From Acidovorax soli (GTDB taxonomy: Bacteria > Pseudomonadota > Gammaproteobacteria > Burkholderiales > Burkholderiaceae_C): 64,000 nucleotides of DNA. The notes under the pieces are model-generated. The model was given only the letters and a program-made list of their open reading frames with translations. It did no database searches and was not told the DNA's origin. A program made the translations under genes and the position numbers. Positions 29,339 to 37,043 of this stretch are shown piece after piece (the first letter of the stretch is position 1; each line of letters begins with the position of its first letter). The stretch is taken from NCBI RefSeq assembly GCF_900107605.1, contig NZ_FNQJ01000014.1, positions 21,685-85,684 on the forward strand, read 5' to 3'.

Positions 29339-30862
29339 ATGAACGCACCCACCAACGTGGCCGCACTGGCCCCCACCGTCAAGCTGCTGATCGGCGGCCA
29401 GTTTGTCGAATCCAAGACCACCGAGTGGCGCGATGTGGTGAACCCCGCCACACAAGAAGTGCTGGCCCGCGTGCCCTTTGCCACCGACGAAGAAATCAAT
29501 GCCGCCGTGGCCGCCGCCAAGGAAGCCTTCAAGACCTGGAAGAAAACCGCTATTGGCGCGCGTGCCCGCATCTTCCTCAAGTACCAGCAGCTGATCCGTG
29601 AAAACATGGGCGAGCTGGCCGCCCTGCTGACAGCCGAGCAGGGCAAGACCCTGCCCGACGCCGAAGGCGACGTGTTCCGTGGCCTGGAGGTGGTGGAGCA
29701 TGCCGCCAGCATCGGCAACCTGCAGCTCGGCGAGCTGGCCAACAACGTGGCCGGCGGCGTGGACACCTACACCCTGCTGCAGCCGCTGGGCGTGTGCGCC
29801 GGTATCACCCCCTTCAACTTCCCGGCCATGATTCCGCTGTGGATGTTCCCCATGGCCATTGCCACGGGCAACACCTTCGTGCTCAAGCCCTCCGAGCAAG
29901 ATCCCATGGTGACCATGCGCCTGGTGGAGCTGGCGCTGGAGGCCGGCATTCCGCCCGGCGTGCTGAACGTGATCCACGGGGGCGAGCGCGCGGTCAACGC
30001 CATCTGCGACCACAAGGACATCAAGGCCGTGTCGTTCGTGGGCTCCACCAAGGTGGGCACCCATGTGTACAACCGCGCCACCCTGGCCGGCAAGCGCGCG
30101 CAATGCATGATGGGCGCCAAGAACCACGCCATCATCCTGCCCGACGCGAACAAGGAGCAAACGCTCAACGCCATCGCCGGTGCCTCGTTTGGTGCCGCTG
30201 GCCAGCGCTGCATGGCCCTGCCCGTGGTGGTGCTGGTGGGCGAGGCGCAAAAGTGGATTCCCGAGCTGGTGGCCAAGGCCAAGACGCTCAAGGTCAATGG
30301 CGGCACCGAAAAGGGCACCGATGTGGGCCCGCTGGTCTCCTGCGCAGCCCTGGCCCGCGTGGAAGGCCTGATCGAGCGCGGCATTGCCGACGGCGCCACG
30401 CTGGAACTCGACGGCCGCAAGCCCGTGGTGCCAGGCTATGAAAAGGGCAACTTCGTGGGCCCGACGATCTTCTCGAACGTCAAGCCCGGCATGGCCATCT
30501 ACGACCAGGAAATCTTTGGCCCCGTGCTGGCCCTGGTCCCCGCCGCCGACATCGACGAAGCCATCGAGTTCATCAACGCCAACCCCAACGGCAACGGCAC
30601 GGCCATCTTCACGCAAAGCGGCGCCGCGGCCCGCAAGTTCCAGGAAGAAATCGACGTGGGCCAGGTCGGCATCAACGTGCCAATTCCTGTGCCGGTGCCA
30701 CTGTTCTCGTTCACGGGTTCGCGCGCCTCCAAGCTGGGCGACCTGGGGCCCTATGGCAAGCAGGTCATCATGTTCTACACGCAGACCAAGACCGTGACGG
30801 CCCGCTGGTTCGATGACAGCACCACGTCGCACGGTGTGAACACCACCATCAGCCTGAAGTAA
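29339..30862 (+). CDS. mmsA: CoA-acylating methylmalonate-semialdehyde dehydrogenase
   Basis: The 507-residue aldehyde dehydrogenase oxidises methylmalonate semialdehyde to propionyl-CoA in valine and thymine catabolism. It carries the family substitutions: [14 protein letters not shown] (about 155-168) and the catalytic cysteine in [12 protein letters not shown] near 285-290. The glutamate general base of ordinary ALDHs is absent here, as expected for the CoA-acylating type. The start follows CAGGAGAC. Its stop and the ATG of the next gene overlap by one base (TAATG). It works with mmsB and the acyl-CoA dehydrogenase downstream. Confidence 0.95.
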   Translation: MNAPTNVAALAPTVKLLIGGQFVESKTTEWRDVVNPATQEVLARVPFATDEEINAAVAAAKEAFKTWKKTAIGARARIFLKYQQLIRENMGELAALLTAEQGKTLPDAEGDVFRGLEVVEHAASIGNLQLGELANNVAGGVDTYTLLQPLGVCAGITPFNFPAMIPLWMFPMAIATGNTFVLKPSEQDPMVTMRLVELALEAGIPPGVLNVIHGGERAVNAICDHKDIKAVSFVGSTKVGTHVYNRATLAGKRAQCMMGAKNHAIILPDANKEQTLNAIAGASFGAAGQRCMALPVVVLVGEAQKWIPELVAKAKTLKVNGGTEKGTDVGPLVSCAALARVEGLIERGIADGATLELDGRKPVVPGYEKGNFVGPTIFSNVKPGMAIYDQEIFGPVLALVPAADIDEAIEFINANPNGNGTAIFTQSGAAARKFQEEIDVGQVGINVPIPVPVPLFSFTGSRASKLGDLGPYGKQVIMFYTQTKTVTARWFDDSTTSHGVNTTISLK

Positions 30863-31263
30863 TGGCGGGCTGCCAGCCTGTTGCAACTTTGTGCGCCACC
30901 GCCCTGCTGGCGCTGCAGGCAGGCGGTGCGTGGGCACAGGCGGGCGCCAACTGCCGCCCCGGCGGCAGCGTGGCCGAGGTCAATGCCTGCGCGGTGCAGG
31001 ACTTCCAGACCGCAGACACCACCATCGCCGTGCTGTATGCCGACGTGATGCGCGCCCTGGCCGCCCACGAACGCCCGCAGCTGCGCCAGGAGCACAGCGC
31101 CTGGCTGCGCGAGCGCACCACCCGCTGCAAACAGGCCACGCGCGCCACCGAGCAGCAGCCCGACGGCCCCCGGCTCTTTCATGAGTGCCTCACGCGCGAG
31201 ACGCAGCAGCGCCGCCGGGGCCTCATGCGCTGGCTGAGCGCCGACACGCCCGCAAAGCCCTGA
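30862..31263 (+). CDS. DUF1311/LprI-like secreted small protein
   Basis: The 133-residue predicted exported protein has a signal peptide (about 1-26, ending GAWA-QA). A helical domain with four or more cysteines (NCRPG, NACAVQDF, TTRCKQ, HECLTRE) resembles the lysozyme-inhibitor LprI/DUF1311 family. It is translationally coupled to mmsA by a TAATG overlap and sits before the acyl-CoA dehydrogenase gene, so it rides in a catabolic operon with no obvious functional link. Confidence 0.7.
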   Translation: MAGCQPVATLCATALLALQAGGAWAQAGANCRPGGSVAEVNACAVQDFQTADTTIAVLYADVMRALAAHERPQLRQEHSAWLRERTTRCKQATRATEQQPDGPRLFHECLTRETQQRRRGLMRWLSADTPAKP

Positions 31264-31303
31264 CCGATCCCCATTCAGTCGCAAGACCCTGCGAGACTTC
31301 CCC

Positions 31304-32470
31304 ATGGACTTTGAACTCACCGAAGAACAGCGCGCCTTTGCCCAGACCGCCCGCGAATTTGCTGAAGGCCAATTGGCGCCCCATGCGGCGCAGTGGGACG
31401 CCGAAGGCATCTTCCCCAAAGAAGCCATCGCCAAGGCCGGCGAACTGGGTTTTTGCGGCCTGTATGCGCCCGAGAACGCTGGCGGCCTGGCTCTGCCCCG
31501 CCTTGATGCCACGCTGGTGTTCGAGGAAATGGCCGCCATCGACCCCAGCACCACCGCCTTCATCACCATCCACAACATGGCCACCTGGATGCTGGGCACC
31601 TGGGCCACGCCCGCCGTGCGCGAGCACTGGGGCCCGCTGCTCACCACCGGCGAAAAGCTGGCCAGCTACTGCCTGACCGAGCCCGGCGCGGGCTCTGACG
31701 CCGCCTCGCTCAAGACCCGCGCCGAACTGGTGGGCAACGAATACGTCATCAACGGCAGCAAGGCCTTCATCAGCGGCGCGGGCAGCACCGACGTGCTGGT
31801 GCTCATGGCCCGCGCGGGTGACGCGGCATCGGGCGCGGGCGGCATCAGCGCCTTTGCGGTGCCGGCCGATGCCCCCGGCATCACCTACGGCAAAAAGGAA
31901 CACAAGATGGGCTGGAACAGCCAGCCCACGCGCACCATCAGCTTCGACAACGTGCGCATCCCTGCCGACCATCTGCTGGGCCGCGAGGGCGAAGGCTTCA
32001 AGATCGCCATGAAAGGCCTGGACGGCGGGCGCATCAACATCGCCACCTGCTCGGTGGGCGCGGCCCAGGGCGCACTGAACGCCGCCCAGCAATACCTGCA
32101 CGACCGCAAGCAGTTTGGCAAACCCATCGCCAGCTTCCAGGCCCTGCAGTTCAAGCTGGCCGACATGGCCACCGAACTCGTGGCCGCGCGCCAGATGGTG
32201 CGCCTGGCTGCAGCCAAGCTCGACGCTGGAGCCCGCGACGCCTCCACCTACTGCGCCATGGCCAAGCGCTTTGCCACCGACGCGGGCTTTACCGTGGTCA
32301 ACGAAGCCCTGCAACTGCACGGCGGCTACGGCTACATCCGCGAATACCCGCTGGAGCGCCTGCTGCGCGACGCGCGCGTGCACCAGATCCTGGAAGGCAC
32401 CAACGAAATCATGCGCGTGATCATTGCCAGGCGCATGCTGGACGGCGACGCCACGGAGGTGATTCGCTAG
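31304..32470 (+). CDS. Acyl-CoA dehydrogenase (isobutyryl-CoA type)
   Basis: The 388-residue FAD enzyme has signature 1 YCLTEPGAGSDAASLKT (about 123-139) and the C-terminal block HGGYGYIREYPLERLLRDAR, then ILEGTNEIMR. The lack of a catalytic Glu at the short-chain position cannot be judged by eye. Between mmsA and mmsB it is best read as isobutyryl-CoA dehydrogenase of the valine pathway. It should pass electrons to ETF. Confidence 0.9.
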   Translation: MDFELTEEQRAFAQTAREFAEGQLAPHAAQWDAEGIFPKEAIAKAGELGFCGLYAPENAGGLALPRLDATLVFEEMAAIDPSTTAFITIHNMATWMLGTWATPAVREHWGPLLTTGEKLASYCLTEPGAGSDAASLKTRAELVGNEYVINGSKAFISGAGSTDVLVLMARAGDAASGAGGISAFAVPADAPGITYGKKEHKMGWNSQPTRTISFDNVRIPADHLLGREGEGFKIAMKGLDGGRINIATCSVGAAQGALNAAQQYLHDRKQFGKPIASFQALQFKLADMATELVAARQMVRLAAAKLDAGARDASTYCAMAKRFATDAGFTVVNEALQLHGGYGYIREYPLERLLRDARVHQILEGTNEIMRVIIARRMLDGDATEVIR

Positions 32471-32516
32471 GTTTTTTATAGCTTCCAGCGCTTTATACAC
32501 AAGCGCTAGCAGCCCA
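32471..32516. repeat. Palindromic repeat (copy d)
   Basis: CAGCGCTTTATACACAAGCGCTAG flanked by TTATAGC and GCAGCCC shows the family core right after the acyl-CoA dehydrogenase stop (core arms AGCGCTT and AAGCGCT). Confidence 0.75.
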
Positions 32517-32529
32517 TTTGACCCAAGCC

Positions 32530-32967
32530 ATGCCGGCCCGCCCCCTCCGCGACGAAACCCTGCACCTGATCGACGCCGTGCGCACCGCGCTGGCGCATCG
32601 CAGCGATGTGGACGAGCGCAGGCTGTTTGGCAGCTACTGCTTTTTTGTGGACGGCAAGCTGTGCATAGCCGTCAAGGGCGAAGAACTGCTGGTGCGCCTG
32701 CCGCCGGGGCGGCACGCGGAGTTTCAGGAAATGCAGAACACACGCGAGCTATCGCCCGAGGGCAAGATGCAGGGCTACTTCTGGGTGGAGCCCAACGGCT
32801 ACGCCACGCGTGCGCAGTGGCACTTCTGGCTGCGTGAAGCCCTGGCCTACAACCCGCAGGCCAAGGCCACGCCACCGCGCAAGCGGGCAGCAGCCAACCC
32901 CCCGCCCGCAGCGCCATCCATCTCCAAGAGCAAGCGGCACAGCATTTTTGACGACGACACACCCTGA
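32530..32967 (+). CDS. TfoX N-terminal-domain family protein
   Basis: The 145-residue protein has the TfoX/Sxy N-terminal fold (RLFGSYCFFVDGKLCIAVKGEELLVRL, about 35-62, and GYFWVEPNGYATRAQWHFWL). It ends in a Lys/Pro/Ala-rich tail (KATPPRKRAAA). The first ATG (32530) was chosen over a TTG 12 bases upstream that lies in the repeat. TfoX relatives regulate competence genes, but single-domain members have no established role. It is enclosed by two palindromic repeats. Confidence 0.8.
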   Translation: MPARPLRDETLHLIDAVRTALAHRSDVDERRLFGSYCFFVDGKLCIAVKGEELLVRLPPGRHAEFQEMQNTRELSPEGKMQGYFWVEPNGYATRAQWHFWLREALAYNPQAKATPPRKRAAANPPPAAPSISKSKRHSIFDDDTP

Positions 32968-32970
32968 TTT

Positions 32971-33026
32971 CAAGCCTTTTTGGCCGATAGCGCTTATGCA
33001 ACAAGCGCCAGAAGCTATCCAATTGA
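32971..33026. repeat. Palindromic repeat (copy e)
   Basis: CAAGCCTTTTTGGCC, then ATAGCGCTTATGCAACAAGCGCC, then AGAAGCTAT is the most complete copy in the window. It lies between the TfoX-like gene and mmsB. Confidence 0.8.
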
Positions 33027-33072
33027 TACCAATATCCACCCATCAACCCCATCACCACAAGGAGACAGCAGC

Positions 33073-33969
33073 ATGAAAATTGCATTCATTGGCCTAGGCA
33101 ACATGGGCGGCCCCATGGCCCTGAACCTGCACAAGGCCGGCCACACCGTCCAGGCGTTCGACCTTTCCAAGCCCGCCTGCGACAAACTGGCCGCCGACGG
33201 CGTGGCCATTGCCGCCAGCGCCACCGCCGCCGCGCAGGGGGCCGAGGCCATCATCACCATGCTGCCCGCCAGCCAGCATGTGGAAGCGCTGTTCCTGGGC
33301 AGCAACGGCCAGCCCGGCCTGCTGGCCCACATCGCCAAGGGGGCGCTGGTGATCGACAGTTCAACCATCGCCGCCGCCACCAGCCAGAAAGTGGCCAAGG
33401 CCGCTGAAGCTGAAGGCATCGACTTCATCGACGCCCCCGTCTCGGGCGGCACCGGCGGCGCCATCGCCGGCACGCTCACCTTCATGGTCGGCGGCACGGC
33501 AGCCGCCCTGGAGCGCGCCCGCCCCCTGCTCGAAAAAATGGGCGCCAACATCTTCCACGCCGGCGCCGTGGGCGCAGGCCAGACCGCCAAGATCTGCAAC
33601 AACATGCTGCTGGGCATCCTCATGGTCGGCACCAGCGAGGCCATCGCCCTGGGCGTGGCCAACGGCCTGGACCCGAAAGTGCTGAGTGAAATCATGCGCC
33701 GCAGCTCAGGCGGCAACTGGGCGCTGGAAAAGTACAACCCCTACCCCGGCGTGCACGAGAACGCCCCGGCCAGCAAGGGCTACACCGGCGGCTTCGGCAC
33801 GGATTTGATGCTCAAGGATTTGGGCCTCTCGCAAGAAAATGCCACCGCCGTGAAAGCCAGCACCCCGCTGGGCGGCATGGCGCGCGCGATTTACGCGGCG
33901 CACAGCATTGCGGGGCATGGCGGGGAGGATTTTTCGAGTGTGATCAAGATGCTGCAGAAGCAGGGCTGA
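33073..33969 (+). CDS. mmsB: 3-hydroxyisobutyrate dehydrogenase
   Basis: The 298-residue NAD(P)-dependent beta-hydroxyacid dehydrogenase oxidises 3-hydroxyisobutyrate to methylmalonate semialdehyde, the substrate of MmsA. The Rossmann motif FIGLGNMGGPMA (about 4-15), substrate-binding DAPVSGGTGGA (about 119-129) and catalytic Lys in GAGQTAKICNNM (near 172) are all present. ATG 33073 is preceded by AAGGAGA. A decayed second copy of its 3' part lies about 1.1 kb downstream. Confidence 0.95.
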   Translation: MKIAFIGLGNMGGPMALNLHKAGHTVQAFDLSKPACDKLAADGVAIAASATAAAQGAEAIITMLPASQHVEALFLGSNGQPGLLAHIAKGALVIDSSTIAAATSQKVAKAAEAEGIDFIDAPVSGGTGGAIAGTLTFMVGGTAAALERARPLLEKMGANIFHAGAVGAGQTAKICNNMLLGILMVGTSEAIALGVANGLDPKVLSEIMRRSSGGNWALEKYNPYPGVHENAPASKGYTGGFGTDLMLKDLGLSQENATAVKASTPLGGMARAIYAAHSIAGHGGEDFSSVIKMLQKQG

Positions 33970-33998
33970 TCTGCAAGGCAGCCATTGGACAAGTGACC

Positions 33999-34030
33999 AC
34001 GGGGGCTGCGGCATCTGCCGCAGCCCCCGT
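33999..34030. terminator. GC-rich hairpin after mmsB
   Basis: A 15-bp perfect inverted repeat (ACGGGGGCTGCGGCA / TGCCGCAGCCCCCGT) with a tight loop is followed by TTCATTT, 30 bases past the mmsB stop. It likely ends the valine catabolic unit. Confidence 0.8.
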
Positions 34031-34111
34031 TTCATTTGTCACGGCCCAGGCCGAGCCGGAAACGCTGCGCACGGTGGTGTCCCCCTGAAATAACGCAACT
34101 ACAAATAATCC

Positions 34112-34139
34112 TTGCGCATCAAATAAACGTAGCTACACT
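34112..34139 (+). promoter_or_regulatory. brnTA promoter with GTAGCTAC palindrome
   Basis: TTGCGC and TACACT are separated by 16 bases and end 5 bases before the BrnT start. GTAGCTAC (34129-34136) overlaps the -10 region and could be the site for BrnA autorepression. Confidence 0.5.
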
Positions 34140-34144
34140 TAACG

Positions 34145-34423
34145 ATGAATGTGACGTTCGACCTCGCCAAGGATGCCGTCAACATGGCAAAGCATGGCCT
34201 GTCCCTGGCCGAGGCCGCAGGCTTTGAATGGAACACCGCCGTGGTGTGGCCTGACCAGCGCCGGGACTATGGCGAAACCCGCATGGCCGCGTTGGGGTAC
34301 ATCGGGTTGCGCATCATGGCCGTGATGTTTGTTGACCGCCCGGCCGACCATCCGACCGAGCGCCGCGTCATCAGCTTGCGAAAGGCCAACAGCCGAGAGG
34401 TAAAACGCTATGCCGAAACTTAA
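34145..34423 (+). CDS. brnT: BrnT-family ribonuclease toxin
   Basis: The 92-residue RelE-fold toxin has the BrnT signature FDLAKDAVNMAKHGLSLAEA at its start, the central WPDQRRDYGETRMAALGYIG, and the closing RRVISLRKANSREVKRY. It should cleave RNA when free of its antitoxin. The stop lies inside the antitoxin start region: the two genes overlap by 14 bases, the usual toxin-first brnTA order. It sits between mmsB and a decayed mmsB copy, which marks an insertion-prone spot. Confidence 0.92.
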   Translation: MNVTFDLAKDAVNMAKHGLSLAEAAGFEWNTAVVWPDQRRDYGETRMAALGYIGLRIMAVMFVDRPADHPTERRVISLRKANSREVKRYAET

Positions 34424-34691
34424 AGCCAAAACCATCCTGCCAACCCCTGCCGAGGATGCAGTCATCACAGCCGCCGCCATGGCAGACCCCGACGCCCAGC
34501 CCTTCACGGATGCCGAATGGGAGCAGGCCAAGCCACTGGTGCGCCGTGGCCGCCCGCTGGGTAGCGGCAGCAAAGCCCAGGTAACCCTGCGCCTGGACGT
34601 GGAGGTGCTGGAGAAATTCAAAGCATCGGGCGATGGCTGGCAAACCCGCATCAATGAAGCGCTGAAGAACTGGGTGCGCACGCACGCCTGA
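34410..34691 (+). CDS. brnA: BrnA-family antitoxin
   Basis: The 93-residue ribbon-helix-helix antitoxin ends in SKAQVTLRLDVEVLEKFKAS, then GDGWQTRINEALKNWVRTHA, the BrnA DNA-binding C-terminus. The N-terminal half, acidic and Ala/Pro-rich, should wrap the BrnT toxin. It is expected to repress the operon with BrnT. Confidence 0.92.
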   Translation: MPKLKAKTILPTPAEDAVITAAAMADPDAQPFTDAEWEQAKPLVRRGRPLGSGSKAQVTLRLDVEVLEKFKASGDGWQTRINEALKNWVRTHA

Positions 34692-34729
34692 ACCAGTGAA
34701 AGGGAGATAGGGGGAAGATTACGATTTCC

Positions 34730-35060
34730 ATCAGCGGCGCCATTGCCAGCACGCTTACCTTCATGGCCGGAGGCAGAACAGCGCAGTTCTGGCAACAACT
34801 GGGCACTGAAAAAGTACAACCCCTACCCCGGCGTGCACGAGAACGCCCCAGCCAGCAAGGGCTACACCGGCGGCTTTGGCACGGATTTGATGCTCAAGGA
34901 TTTGGGCCTCTCGCAAGAAAATGCCACCGCCGTGAAAGCTAGCACCCCGCTGGGCGGCATGGCCCGCGCCATTTACGCGGCGCACAGCATTGCGGGACAT
35001 GGCGGAGAGGATTTCTCCAGCGTGATCAAGATGCTGCAGAAGAAGGGTAACTCGAAATAG
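34730..35060 (+). pseudogene. Decayed second copy of mmsB
   Basis: 34730-34775 resembles mmsB bases 33455-33505 (GGCGCCATTGCC, ACCTTCATGG). After a deletion of about 195 bases, the stretch from about 34811 to 35040 matches mmsB 33729-33965 with, by my count, only about a dozen mismatches. The two parts are in different frames and the start is missing, so it is not a working gene. The 3' part still reads as the mmsB C-terminus with an added GNSK. Confidence 0.88.
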
Positions 35061-35093
35061 GGTAAACCGGTTTTACCTTTAGGTCGCTTGCAA

Positions 35094-35128
35094 AAAGGGT
35101 GCTGTAACCGTATGCTACAGCACCCTTT
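35094..35128. terminator. Hairpin downstream of mmsB copy
   Basis: A 13-bp perfect stem (AAAGGGTGCTGTA / TACAGCACCCTTT) with a 9-base loop is flanked by A and T runs. A smaller dyad, GGTAAACC/GGTTTTACC, lies at 35060-35078. Confidence 0.75.
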
Positions 35129-35205
35129 GCCTTCTGCATTCCGGAAATTTTTAGGTTTGCCTAAATGAAACAAAGTTGGTTCATTCCCTGGGTCGATAGA
35201 GGCGG

Positions 35206-35261
35206 TTGTTTTTTATCCGATCGTCTATCGTAAGATAGCTTTCGTCTATTTCTAGTTAGAA
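35206..35261 (+). promoter_or_regulatory. Left edge of integron cassette array with candidate promoter
   Basis: GTTAGAA (35255-35261) is a cassette-type core site, 9 bases before the first cassette gene. No matching left arm is visible, so this could be an attI remnant or a degenerate attC. TTGTTT (35206) with TAAGAT (35231) at 19 bases could be a promoter that drives the array. A small hairpin CTATC/GATAG (35225-35238) overlaps it. No integrase gene is nearby. Confidence 0.45.
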
Positions 35262-35269
35262 AGGATATC

Positions 35270-35698
35270 ATGTTCGGCTTTGGGAAAAAACCAGATCACT
35301 TCACGGATCTCTTGGAATATTTGGTAGACGATTGGCAAATGAAAACTCGATATGCGAGCGCCTTCTTGTCTGCATATCGTTCTGATATCTCAGCACTGCA
35401 TGAATCTGGACTCAAGCGGCTAGAGGCCAGCTTCGATCTATCCAAGCCAGAAAATAGATTGCTTGCATATCAAATGCCCGACCCTCGCGCATTCGCAATC
35501 GTAGGACAAGCCTACAAAGGCTACATGAATGATCTTCGGCGCGGAAAACACGTTGACACCGAAGTTGAAGTTTCCATATGGGCAATATTGTCCAACCGCA
35601 CCGATTTAGTTGCCGATGTAGATAGGGCTTTAGCGAAATACATAGAAGACAATCACGAGAGAAAATTTCCAAGCCTTTTTGAAGAGGTTTTTTCTTGA
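35270..35698 (+). CDS. Cassette 1: hypothetical protein
   Basis: A 142-residue, soluble-looking, mostly helical protein of no family I recognise. It has an acidic C-terminus (EDNHERKFPSLFEEVFS) and no signal or membrane segment. AAGGAT is placed 3-8 bases before the ATG. Base composition is clearly more AT-rich than the flanking core genes. It starts right after a GTTAGAA core site and is followed 15 bases later by an attC site, the standard layout of an integron gene cassette. The function is unknown. Confidence 0.85.
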   Translation: MFGFGKKPDHFTDLLEYLVDDWQMKTRYASAFLSAYRSDISALHESGLKRLEASFDLSKPENRLLAYQMPDPRAFAIVGQAYKGYMNDLRRGKHVDTEVEVSIWAILSNRTDLVADVDRALAKYIEDNHERKFPSLFEEVFS

Positions 35699-35712
35699 GT
35701 GCGCCTGTTTAT

Positions 35713-35771
35713 TTCTAACATTTCGTCGCAGCCGACCGCCTTCGGCGTCGGCTAAATTCAAGGCGTTAGAT
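35713..35771 (+). other. Integron attC site 1 (59 bp)
   Basis: The outer arm TCTAAC (35714-35719) pairs with GTTAGA (35765-35770). The inner arms CAGCCGACCGCC and GGCGTCGGCT close on a TTC loop. The bottom-strand fold and 59-base length are typical of attC (59-base element). It ends cassette 1. Confidence 0.88.
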
Positions 35772-35791
35772 ATTCCAAGGAGAAGTAAAAC

Positions 35792-36640
35792 GTGAATACT
35801 ATTTCCGACCTGTGGAACGGTCGTTCTGGATTAGCAAAAGCTTACTGGCTGTGGGGCGTCTTGTCCGGCATTCCGTGGGGCATAGCACTATCTCTGGTCA
35901 CGCCTGGCAGCAATCCTGCAATCGTTGCAGTTCTGGCCTTTGTCGTGTACTACGTGATCGTGCATGTCGGAATCTGGCGTGCAGCATCCCAATACCAAGG
36001 CTCCAAAGCATGGGCAATTCTTGCGAAGATCGCGGTACTCATAACACCTGTATGCTTAGTGCTCGGAATAATACTAGCCATTGCATTACCTGCGTATCAA
36101 GACTACAAAAAGCGCAGCTCCATTACTTTAAGCTCTTCGTCGAAGTCACCCGAAAAATATGGATTTGGCATCAACTCAAGAACTGAATACGAGGGGGCGG
36201 TTGCTAAATACAGGGAGAGAATAAAATCGGGCGAGATTCACGTTTTTGACTCCACTCCGACCATGTATCTAAAAGAAGAAGAAAAAGAGTGGCCCAAAGA
36301 AGAAGTTCCAAAAATTGGATTTCTTTGGTGGTACGAGGATAATTATATTTACATGATCATATCAAATAATCATTCAAGAATAGCAATTAGAAAAATAATT
36401 CTTGGCGCAAATCATGGTGCCTGCGGCACGACCGGCCAAACGTCTTACCCTGTAGACTTGAATGTTGACATTCAACCCGCCCATTTTGCGGTCGTCAGAT
36501 TGTCGAATGACTTGCTCTTTAAATTCTCCTATCAGATATCTGGAAAATTAAACAATGAAGAGCAAAAAAGATGGAGCTCAGATAGAATGGATCGAAATGA
36601 CTGCTTCGACATACTTAATGCATGGTTTAGTGATTTTTAA
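35792..36640 (+). CDS. Cassette 2: hypothetical membrane protein
   Basis: The 282-residue protein has a GTG start and AAGGAGA 8 bases upstream. Three hydrophobic segments lie in the first 110 residues (about 16-36, 42-64 and 70-96), then a soluble C-terminal domain of about 170 residues rich in Lys, Ser and Asp, with two cysteines (HGACGTT, NDCFD). Codon use is strongly AT-rich (AAA, AAT, ATA), unlike the genome, which fits a captured cassette. No family is recognised. A perfect 11-bp palindrome overlaps its stop codon. Confidence 0.83.
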   Translation: MNTISDLWNGRSGLAKAYWLWGVLSGIPWGIALSLVTPGSNPAIVAVLAFVVYYVIVHVGIWRAASQYQGSKAWAILAKIAVLITPVCLVLGIILAIALPAYQDYKKRSSITLSSSSKSPEKYGFGINSRTEYEGAVAKYRERIKSGEIHVFDSTPTMYLKEEEKEWPKEEVPKIGFLWWYEDNYIYMIISNNHSRIAIRKIILGANHGACGTTGQTSYPVDLNVDIQPAHFAVVRLSNDLLFKFSYQISGKLNNEEQKRWSSDRMDRNDCFDILNAWFSDF

Positions 36641-36651
36641 ATCACTAAACC
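36624..36651. terminator. Palindrome across the cassette 2 stop codon
   Basis: GGTTTAGTGAT and ATCACTAAACC (11 bp, perfect) enclose TTTTAA, which contains the TAA stop. It could be a terminator or a remnant of the attC arm region. Confidence 0.6.
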
Positions 36652-36657
36652 GTTTCG

Positions 36658-36715
36658 ACCCAACCGCTCTTCGCAGCCGACCGCCTACGGCGGCGGCTGA
36701 ACTCATTCGTTAGTC
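36658..36715 (+). other. Integron attC site 2 (58 bp)
   Basis: ACCCAAC (36658-36664) and GTTAGTC (36709-36715) are the outer arms. GCAGCCGACCGCC and GGCGGCGGCTG fold around TAC. The inner arms resemble those of attC 1, so the two sites are probably related. Confidence 0.85.
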
Positions 36716-37029
36716 CCTTTGAATCCCCGCCATATTCAGGCCATGCTTAGTCAAACAGCATTTAGTTTCTCAGGTGGTATTGGCTGGCAGTTTTGGCGCT
36801 CAACCCGGCTTCGCCTGCCAGCGCTGAGCCAGTTTCAAGCCTTTTTGGTCTCTGGCGCTTGTGCAGCAAGCGCTGGCAGCTATCGTTCTTGCAGCGCTAC
36901 GCCGCTTCCGTGGCGCAGCGCTTTTTCATGGGCCGCGTACGTCGTCAAGTCAGGGCGCTCCCTTTTGGCCTTCGGGTCTAACTGTGCAGTCAAGCCGCCC
37001 CGCCTACGGCGGGCGGCTTACTTTCGGCG
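36716..37029 (+). other. Cassette 3: no convincing gene, contains a palindromic repeat
   Basis: This 314-base cassette lies between attC 2 and attC 3. The only long open frame uses a TTG at 36719 or an internal ATG at 36743, runs through the repeat and into attC 3, and codes a Ser/Ala/Arg-rich string with no signal, so I do not call it coding. It holds a copy of the palindromic repeat (36836-36883) and a second inverted stretch near 36787-36830. It may be a non-coding or decayed cassette. Confidence 0.7.
36836..36883. repeat. Palindromic repeat (copy f) inside an integron cassette
   Basis: CAAGCCTTTTTGGTC, then TGGCGCTTGTGCAGCAAGCG, then CTGGCAGCTAT closely matches copy e at 32971-33026. Confidence 0.82.
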
Positions 37030-37035
37030 TTAGGC
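36976..37035 (+). other. Integron attC site 3 (60 bp)
   Basis: GTCTAAC (36976-36982) pairs exactly with GTTAGAC-like GTTAGGC (37029-37035). The inner arms AAGCCGCCCCGCC and GGCGGGCGGCTT fold around TAC. This is the best consensus match of the three sites (RYYYAAC and GTTRRRY). Confidence 0.9.
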
Positions 37036-37043
37036 GGCTATAC

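Noticed and set aside
34743..35060. Functional second 3-hydroxyisobutyrate dehydrogenase
   Set aside because: No start, no Rossmann motif and a frame change; only the C-terminal part reads through.
36719..37033. Possible 104-codon gene in cassette 3
   Set aside because: TTG start, passes through a palindromic repeat and ends within attC 3; composition does not look like protein.
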